From: Erythroxylum novogranatense
Lineage: Eukaryota; Streptophyta; Magnoliopsida; Malpighiales; Erythroxylaceae
Assembly: GCA_029891385.1 (NCBI GenBank)
Contig: CM057226.1
Coordinates: 94,062,977-94,126,976 of the forward strand
Length of the DNA: 64,000 nucleotides
Direction of reading: 5' to 3'
This document shows, one piece after another, positions 56,601 through 64,000 of the stretch. The position numbers and the translations under genes were made by a program. Within the stretch, counting starts at the first letter, position 1; each line of letters starts with the position of its first letter. The notes under the pieces are model-generated. The model saw only the letters and a program-made list of their open reading frames with translations. It did no database searches and was not told the DNA's origin.

Positions 56601-59194
56601 CAGAGGGCTCTCCTATCCCTAATGTGAGCGGGCAGTAGTGCATACCCTGAGGGCTCTCCTACTTGCCAAATAAAAATGCGATTACTATGTAATGTGCCCG
56701 AATCAGGGACAGTATTGACGCTCAGTCACAACACTGACATAAAATGAGAAGTGGCATGCATTATGTATCTGAATGTATTGCATAAATTGAGAATGCATGT
56801 ATTATGTGACGATTGTGCAGTGACATGTCTGATTTTGTTATGATGAAAATGTGTAGATTATTCTGTAGTGTTCCGAATGTATTATTGCGTGATTATGTGA
56901 TATATATATAGTGTGTATATGCATGAGTTGGGTGAACCATCGATGATGGTTTCTCATTGAGTTTGCAAAATCACCCAACATTGCAAATATTTTTCAGGAC
57001 AGCGTTAGTAGATTCCTAGCTCCCGTGACAGACTTTTCCTGTCGTGTGATTTACGTGGACAAGAGAAGCGATGGCACATAGTTAGGTCAGCTGGGACGAT
57101 TTGTTTTGGGATGACTTAGTATAGACTTTTGTATCAGTTTCCTTTTTGGGATATTGTATTGAGACTGTAGGGGACTGATAGACTTGTCTATATTTCTGTT
57201 AGTATGTGAAATGAAAGATTATTGTGGTTTTAAAATTTAGTGATTTGCATAATTCGGTTTAGTTGTATTGATGTCATGCGAGTATTTAGTGATTGTTTTC
57301 GTTAGTAGCACTTTCTTGCTGTGGGATATGCGTCGGAACGACCCACAGGCGTCCCGGTGCGTACCCTACGGTAAGGGGGCGCTACATTTCAAATTCTCAC
57401 CCAAATTTAAAATTTAGCTCAAAATTTATAGTTAAAGAAATATCATCACATAAACATAACATATACACGTAACCATCAAAGCATAACACTCAATTATGCA
57501 ACATTCTTGACAATTCAAAAATGCAATGCACTAACATTTGGCTCGAGAGTTCTGTGGAACAAAACGGATAAATTGAAGTTTATATCGTGAACAAAACGAG
57601 TCCGATTTCTCAGGATCTCGTGACCTCAAGCGGGCAGCCGGGAGAAGGCTATATGTCGACGTGCACGTGATAAAATTGCCAAAGTCATACTTTCATGTTT
57701 TTTCTTCTTTTCCAAATATACAAAATGTCATGACTTTTTCAAGGCATAACATAAAAAGTTTCAATGCATTTCCATCTTTATTTCAAAATTCATCAACAAA
57801 ATTCATATAACGAAACATGTGGCAATTTTGTAAATCATTCAAAAGCGATAAAAGCAACATTTATGAAGTAATTTGAAATCATTTTATTCTTTTGATTTAG
57901 TAGAAAACATTTAAGGCTCATCACTTCTATTATAAACATGAAACCCACCTTAGAAATCCTTGCTCAAAGGTGCCTCAACCTTTGCTCCTCTTGCCTTCCT
58001 TGATTTCCTAACAAACATTCCCATTCAATATGAATACAATTTGAGGACCCATATATATATCATATCCACTAAGATAAATTCTAAAAACTCAAACCCTTCC
58101 AAAAGTCCAAACAATTGGGTCAATTTTTCATGATCACGATGATCAAGTAAATGACAAAATCTGATAATAATTTCTTCTAAAAACATTTTTAAAATTGTCT
58201 TAAGTTTTTAATGACTCTAAAATCATTCAATTTGGTTCAGGACTTTGAAAGTTATGCCCCAATCATTTTCCGGTTGTTCTTATACTAAAACAACATTCCA
58301 TACGCAATTTTCATCCAAAATTTGAAATTCTTAAAGACTGAATTTAAACTTCATTTCTTCATAAAACTTGTAGTCCTATGTCTCTAGTTTACTCCTAATC
58401 AAAAATTACTTCATTTGGACATTTATAGAAAAGGTTAGGCCCAAAATATCAAAACATATCTGTGCAGAAAAAATGGATTTCGCTGCGGTGAAATCAGAAG
58501 CTTGCCGCGGCGAAGTTGTTGGAATTTGCCACGGCGAACCTCCAGAAACTCATTCCGAAGACATTTTTCCACCTTCTTCATCTATATACTCCCCATATTT
58601 CAAATATAACCCATCTTAATCCTAAACCAACTCTCCTACTTAATTTCCAAGCTCATTTCAACACAATATCATAAATAAATACATCAAAATCTAACTTTGA
58701 TCATTAACCCTAAAAGATTAAAACATTTCCATACTCCATTCATCAACAACTTCCTACACATCTTAATCTATACTTGAGTTTCATTCAACCATACCCATGA
58801 AATTTAAAGCATAGCTTACTTGTTGGAGCTTCAAAATCTTCAAGATCTCCAAAACCCTAGCTTTTCTCTTTTTCTCTTCTTCCTCCTTTGTCTCCAATGA
58901 CACTCTCCCTCTTTCTCTTCTCATTCACAATTTTCTTCTTCTAATTCATACTCTTAAAAATCATAAAAATGTCCCTTTTGCCCTCCAATATAAGCCTTAT
59001 AACTCTTAGACTTAAGTAATCTTCCAAAAATGCCCCTCATGCATTCTTATAACATTAACACTTAAATTCCATCAATCCATGCAATAAATCCTTCTAACCT
59101 TGACATAATAATTAACTTTCAAAAATTTAATCTATCAAAACTTCAAAATTCTTTTAAATCATGTTTAACTAGAGAAAATTTTCGGGGGCCAGCC
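53641..59194 (-). repeat. 5' LTR of the chromovirus-like element (split by a solo LTR)
   Basis: Pieces 53641-54698 and 57392-59194 align with the other LTR. GC words at 53845-54025 and 58480-58545. The block 'cttgtagtcctatgtctctagttt' (58367-58390) is the reverse complement of a conserved block in solo LTR family X. Confidence 0.9.
54699..57386 (+). mobile_element. Solo LTR, family X, copy 2
   Basis: 2688 bp, TGTAGCATCCC...GGGGGCGCTACA, TSD TTTCA (54694-54698 and 57387-57391). The paralogous LTR near 18890 shows the empty site 'atagctttcaaattctc'. Homologous to 6159-9231, with GC cluster at 55630-55825, intron-like segment 56297-56997, and about one unit of the minisatellite near 56690-56740. 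Confidence 0.93.
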
Positions 59195-59485
59195 ATGCGT
59201 TATTTGCCAATTATGTAAATCATATCATACCCTTTAACTTGATCATTATTTTTCAAACTTTGAATTGAAATTGTTGGAAATGGAATTGGAAATTGTTTTA
59301 AATTGCTGGAAATTCAATTAAAATTTTGAATCGAAATGGAAGTGGAATTATGATTGTTTTGAGATTGTTAGAATTGAGAATTGCTCTAAATGGAAGGAAA
59401 TGAAAATAAAATTATGAAAGTTTTTTGTGATTGTTGTAAATTGTTGTAAATGGAAATGGAATTATGATTATTATGTGATTGTTAG
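59195..59485. other. Substrate between the nested block and the next insertion
   Basis: Starts with the TSD ATGCG and continues the sequence broken at 17802. From about 59270 it is a degenerate repeat of 'ttggaaatggaattatgattg' words. No gene. Confidence 0.6.
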
Positions 59486-62400
59486 TGTAACACCCCACTC
59501 CCGTATGACCCGAACCCGACATCGATGGTGATATCCGAGTCCAACCCCTGCAAGGGTGGCGTGCTACATTACTCAGTCAAATCTCAATATAATAATTTTT
59601 AAAAAAACATACACATACATTATAAATATTATGCGGGAACAATTTTCATAACAAGATCGAATCATTTATATAGAAATTTAGAAATACAGAATTTTATACA
59701 AAAATTTTCAGACACTAGTGCAGACACAACTGATCCCGACCTCTTCTCTTACTCATAAGTGGTCATCATATGCCCGTTGCCTAACGGGGCATTCTTCTGA
59801 GTCCTGAAAAATAATTGCAAATTTTGGGTGAGTTTTGCGAACTCAATGAGTGACCATCATCGATGGTCCACTCTATTCATGCAACAACATCAATTTATAT
59901 AACATATATTCGCATTGTTGCATATTTAATCACATTTCACAATTTGCATAACTCTAACTATATTTCATGATAAAGTTTTCACAAAATTGCACATTCACAC
60001 TTTTACGAAAATCCACATTCATAATATCATAATTGATACATACATATTACACTCACTTTCCATTTATTATAATTTTGTTGTGATCGAGTGCCTAAACTGT
60101 CCCCATAGTAGGGCTCATTAATATCTGTCCCTTATCCGATAGTGGATACAGGGTTCATTATACATTGAGCCTGAGGATCTGAATCACTTATGAGCTCGAA
60201 GCTCATTTTCACACATTGAGCTAAAAACTCTGATCGGTGGCAACTCTGGTCAACAGCCATTACATTTCATGCAACACTCAAGCATATCACAGTTTATCAT
60301 AAATTCACAGTTAGAAGTACCCCATGACTATTATCACATCAGTATATGGCATTTGACCTTTCATTCAACCAAATAGATCAAATCAAATGCAGCGTGTAAC
60401 ACTTTTTTAATTTATTTTGGTGTTGTGACCAAGCACCTGAACTGTCCCTATAAGGGAACATTAATCGTTGAGCCAGAGGCTCTGAAACTGTCCCTATAAG
60501 GGCACATTAATCGTTGAGCCAGAGGCTCTGAAACTGTCCCTATAAGGGCACATTAATCGTTGAGCCAGAGGCTCTGACACTGTCCCTATAAGGGCACATT
60601 AATCGTTGAGCCAGAGGCTCTGAATCATTATAGGGCTCGAGGCCCAAATAAATGTTGAGCTAAAAGCTCTAATCGGTGGCTGCTCCGGTCACAACTGTCA
60701 TTTTCTGTTCATGCATTCATGTAAGAACTGCATATGTCACAATTCATCACTTTATTATGCACGTATTCATATTTCACACTCAATTAGCCTATGAATGCCA
60801 CAATATACATTTATGTATCAAAATCAATCACATGAATCCAAATCAGTCATATCATAGGCAAGTAGATCACAAATTCACGTACCCATAACACTTCTATATC
60901 ATATCTTTCCAAATATTTCCTACCTTCTGTCTGGAATTCACAATCAAACACAATCCCACCATTATTCTCCACAGAGTCAAAATCAAATAATCATAAGCCA
61001 ATGATAAGTAAGAAACCATCTAGGTCACTCAACAATAGCTTCAGTGCTAAAGCCTGGAAGTCTCGGCTATGTCGATGGGCTGACGTTCCAAATGCGCCTC
61101 TATCACAAGACAAAACACTCATATTTTACACATTGCCCAATCAGAAATATTTAATAATGCACATGTAACAGCTTACAATATGTACAATGCACTTTCGTGA
61201 CATTCCCGGCACTATCCCAAAAATTTCTGCCACAGTCTTTCCTCAATATCAGAAACTCAATAGACACTAAAATCATTTAATCTATTTCAAAAAAAATCCG
61301 AAAGTTATTCTCCAAATAGATACGGACTATCTTTATGTCGAAACTATATTTTACACACAACTTTCATCCAAAATTGAGAACTTTTATAAGCTGAACCAAA
61401 ACTTCTTTTCTTCATAAAACTTGTAGCCCTATGTCTCTAGTTTACACCAAATCAAAAATCACCTTATTTGAATATCTGTACAAAAATTTATGGTTTAAAA
61501 ACCAAAACAAAACTGTCAGAAAGCAAGAAAGAGCCGTGGCAAGTGGCATCGCGACACGCCATTCTGCGTCGTGGTAGCACAAGACGCCGTGTTGTGCACG
61601 ATTGCGTGCGTCGCGATGTGCGAGCCCAAAAACCTCCCGAAACCTGATTTTTCAGCATTTCAATCCAATTCTTCCCACTATTCAAAACATAATTTATCCT
61701 AACTATAAATCATCACTCACACATCGTGTTCCAACTCATTTCATACCAATATCATTCACAAAATATCACAATTTATCCATGATCGAAAACCCTAAAAACC
61801 CAACATATAGGTAACCCGTTCTTTAACTTTTAACACTCAAAACATGAATCATTCATCTAATCAAGAGGGATGAAGCTTATACTTACTTGATTTGGCTTTA
61901 AAAATCTTCAAACTCTTCATGATTTCCTCAAAAACCCAGCCTATCTCTCACTCTCTTTTCCATCTCTTTCCACGGCAACTTCCACCATTTTTCCAACAAA
62001 ATAATCCTTTCCTCTCCTTTTTATACCCTTTCTAAATGTGAAATATCCATTTTACCCCTTCCCTTAAGCCTTAAGCCTTAAAATCATAAGTGTCATGCCC
62101 AAATTGCCCTTATATAAATTCTTATAACTTTTCTACTTCAATTCAGAAATTTAAACTCTTGGGGACTGAATTGAAAATTCAATTTCTTCAGATAATGTGC
62201 AGATCCATGTTTCTAGTTTATTTAGAAACAAACATTAACTTAATTGGATCTCTACAGATCACGAATTTCTCATCAGACTGAACCATGTTCAAAAAATATC
62301 CCATTCAAACACTTTCAATGCAAGATAATCGAGCCTTAACTTCAGAAAATCATTTCTTTTAATCCCCTTATCGAAAAATAACAAACTCTATGGCGATAGA

Positions 62401-62968
62401 AAGCCATCAACATTTTCTACAAGTTCATGTAGATCAATATCTCAAATTTTGCCTAAATCAAAAAGTCAACACTATATCCCCAAAACGTCAACTTCATTAT
62501 TTCTTCAAATTCACACACTTTCATTATTTCTTTCATGCTATCAATTTCCATTTCAATCAATTCATTTACTTTGACTTTCATAAACCTCTCCAAATTTCAA
62601 TGGCTCATGTTAAAACAAAATTCCTAAATCACGTCATTAATTTATAGTGTCAATTGGATAGTCATTTTCAGTACCGGAAATCTCATCGGTACCCACTTAG
62701 CAATTTTATGCAAAAAACACATAAATCACTCCAATTTCATCTCTTTTTTTTCAAACACAAAAATTCACATTTTTCACAAAAGTTACACTTATAGACACAT
62801 ATGCCGGGAATTGTCACGAATGCATGTACAATCATGTGCATTTGGAAAATTTTCCATTCATATCAATATAGAGGCCATTTTACGCATGTATGTTGAGATA
62901 CATGTACAAACTCACAACTCGATCCAAATTTACCATTTTATCCTTCTCATCGGTGATGGGATGTTACA
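59486..62968 (-). mobile_element. Solo LTR, family X relative, minus strand
   Basis: 3483 bp, + strand TGTAACACCCC...GGGATGTTACA, TSD GTTAG (59481-59485 and 62969-62973). On the minus strand it starts TGTAACATCCCATCACCGATG, like the other family X copies (TGTAGCATCCCATCATCGATGG at 6159). It contains the 46-bp minisatellite, a GC-word cluster (61545-61640) and the 'gtagccctatgtctctagttt' block at 61422. No coding sequence. Confidence 0.92.
60441..60624 (-). repeat. 46-bp minisatellite in solo LTR
   Basis: Units start ACTGTCCCTATAAGGG at 60441, 60487, 60533 and 60579, period exactly 46. The reverse complement is homologous to the 45-bp unit at 8344-8565. Confidence 0.92.
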
Positions 62969-62973
62969 GTTAG

Positions 62974-63660
62974 GATTGAAAATTGTTGGTTATTGTTGGA
63001 ATGAAAATGGAATTATGAATGGAAATGGAAATGGAAATAGAATTATGGTTGTTTTGTGATTGTTGGAATTGACAATTGTTGTAAATGGATGGGAATGTAA
63101 ATGAAAGGAAATGGAAATAGAATTATGATTATTTTGTGATTGTTGTAATTTAAATTTGTTGTATTGTAAATGGAAATGGAATTATGATTATGATTGTTGG
63201 AATTAGAAATTGTTGAAAATGGAAGGAAATGTAAATGAAATTATGATTGCTTTGTGATTGTTGGAATTGGGAATTGTTGTAAAGCAAAGGAAATGAAAAT
63301 AAAATTATGAAAGTTTTGTGATTATTAGAAACTTAGAATTGGAAATTGTTGTAAATAGAAATGGAATTATGATTGTTTTGTGATTGTTGAGATTGGAAAT
63401 TGTTGGTTATTTTGGAATGAAAATGAAATTATGAATGGAAATGGAAATAAAATTATGGTTTTTATGATTGTTGAAATTGGGAATTGTTATAAATGGATGG
63501 GAATGTAAATGAAAGGAAATGGAAATAGAATTATGATTATTTTGTGATTGTTGTAATTTAGAATTGTTGTATTGTAAATGGAAATGAAATTATGATTGTG
63601 ATTGTTGGAATTAGAAATTGTTGAAAATGGCATGACTATTATAGAATGAGTTATATTATA
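62974..63660. repeat. A/T-rich degenerate repeat with a higher-order duplication
   Basis: Words such as GGAAATGGAAATAGAATTATG and TTTTGTGATTGTTGGAATT recur throughout. A block of about 240 bp at 62975-63220 is repeated at about 63390-63630, a spacing near 415 bp. It continues the repeat at 59270-59480 that the solo LTR interrupted. Confidence 0.8.
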
Positions 63661-63727
63661 TAAGATGGATATGCATATTGTCAATGTGTACTAAAATTAC
63701 GTATTATTTATTTTTGTGTATAGATAA

Positions 63728-63994
63728 ATGGAAGGAAGTTCAAATACTTCCGATCAACCTAGTTCAGGAAGATACAGTGATCCAGCTTGGGCTCACGCTG
63801 GTATAGTTCTCGATCAAAAGAATCATACCATTCACTTATTTTGTAATAAGCATTTGAAAGGTAGAAGAATCACTCGATTGAAAAGGCATTTAGCTGGGGT
63901 TAAAGGAGCTGTAGAAGCTTGTAAAAAAGTAAGTCATGATGTGAAGTGGCAGATGAAAGCATTGCTTGATGAACATCAATTTGAGAAAGATTGA
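63728..63994 (+). CDS. hAT-type transposase, BED-finger N-terminus (partial or truncated)
   Basis: An 88-residue ORF that starts five bases after a splice-acceptor-like TTTTGTGTATAG (63712-63723). Residues ~20-75 resemble the BED zinc finger of plant hAT transposases: SDPAWAHAGIVLD, then KGRRITRLKRHLAGVKGAVE and AC. In the finger only one Cys of the usual C-x2-C pair is seen (HLFC), so metal binding may be impaired. The BED domain binds element ends or subterminal repeats. A TGA at 63992-63994 ends it 6 bases before the window ends; the family runs several hundred residues further, so this is a premature stop or an exon end. It could also be a domesticated relative. Confidence 0.65.
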   Translation: MEGSSNTSDQPSSGRYSDPAWAHAGIVLDQKNHTIHLFCNKHLKGRRITRLKRHLAGVKGAVEACKKVSHDVKWQMKALLDEHQFEKD

Positions 63995-64000
63995 AGGGGA

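Larger units (their letters stand above)
17803..59194 (-). mobile_element. Chromovirus-like Ty3/gypsy element, minus strand, heavily nested
   Basis: The minus-strand 5' LTR is 53641-59194 and the 3' LTR is 17803-41189. Both start TGTTGG on the + strand, and their ends read GGCCAACA and the mutated GGCCAGCC. TSD is ATGCA (17798-17802) and ATGCG (59195-59199), one mismatch. Subtracting insertions with one TSD copy each gives LTRs of 2870 and 2861 bp and an internal region of only about 3.4 kb, short for a chromovirus, so pol is partly deleted. The iMet-type primer site is at 53624-53636 and the purine tract at 41190-41206. The pol 3' end with a chromodomain-like tail is recognisable at 41207-41650. 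Confidence 0.87.

Overview
The window is plant nuclear DNA that is almost entirely nested LTR retrotransposons. The signs are Ty3/gypsy and Ty1/copia proteins, tRNA-Asp and tRNA-iMet primer-binding sites, 5-bp target-site duplications (TSDs) and a BED-finger hAT transposase start. There is no intact cellular gene, no bacterial-type operon and no CRISPR array. The species cannot be named from the sequence; a repeat-rich angiosperm, probably pericentromeric or other heterochromatin, is the best reading.

Left block (1-16018): an Athila-type gypsy element on the + strand whose 5' LTR starts before the window. It carries gag and protease in one frame broken by stops and a frameshift, no reverse transcriptase or integrase, and an Athila env-like ORF with its own 5' leader. 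A solo LTR splits that ORF exactly (6159-9231, TSD TTCCT). A second solo LTR (10798-14108, TSD TTCTT) sits in the 3' noncoding part.

Central block (17798-59199): a minus-strand chromovirus-like gypsy element spans 17803-59194 with TSD ATGCA/ATGCG. Once insertions are subtracted, its two LTRs come to 2870 and 2861 bp, which supports the reconstruction. Inserted in it are: a composite inverted-repeat element (19961-20747, TSD ATATC); Copia-A (21219-40938, minus, TSD ATTCA); an Athila-type solo LTR (42111-43616, minus, TSD TGCCA); Copia-B (45109-52654, minus, TSD GTAAT); and a solo LTR (54699-57386, TSD TTTCA). Copia-A itself holds Copia-C (23761-33281, plus, TSD GTACA/ATACA) and a 428-bp inverted-repeat element with a tRNA-like core (33677-34104, TSD TTATA). 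Copia-B holds an Athila-type solo LTR (46106-48094, TSD AGCAT).

Right block (59195-64000): the pre-insertion substrate resumes, with A/T-rich degenerate repeats, another solo LTR (59486-62968, minus, TSD GTTAG), and a short ORF after a splice-acceptor-like site that resembles the N-terminal BED finger of a hAT transposase.

Most notable: (1) a small palindromic element with four related ~28-bp modules per arm and a tRNA-like A-box/B-box core, yet TG...CA ends and 5-bp TSDs; (2) clusters of GC-rich palindromic words shared by LTRs of unrelated gypsy lineages; (3) clusters of AGTCGACT palindromes in two copia lineages; (4) repeated CAG/CTG to CG losses that distinguish copies; (5) a conserved intron-like segment inside the long gypsy LTRs.
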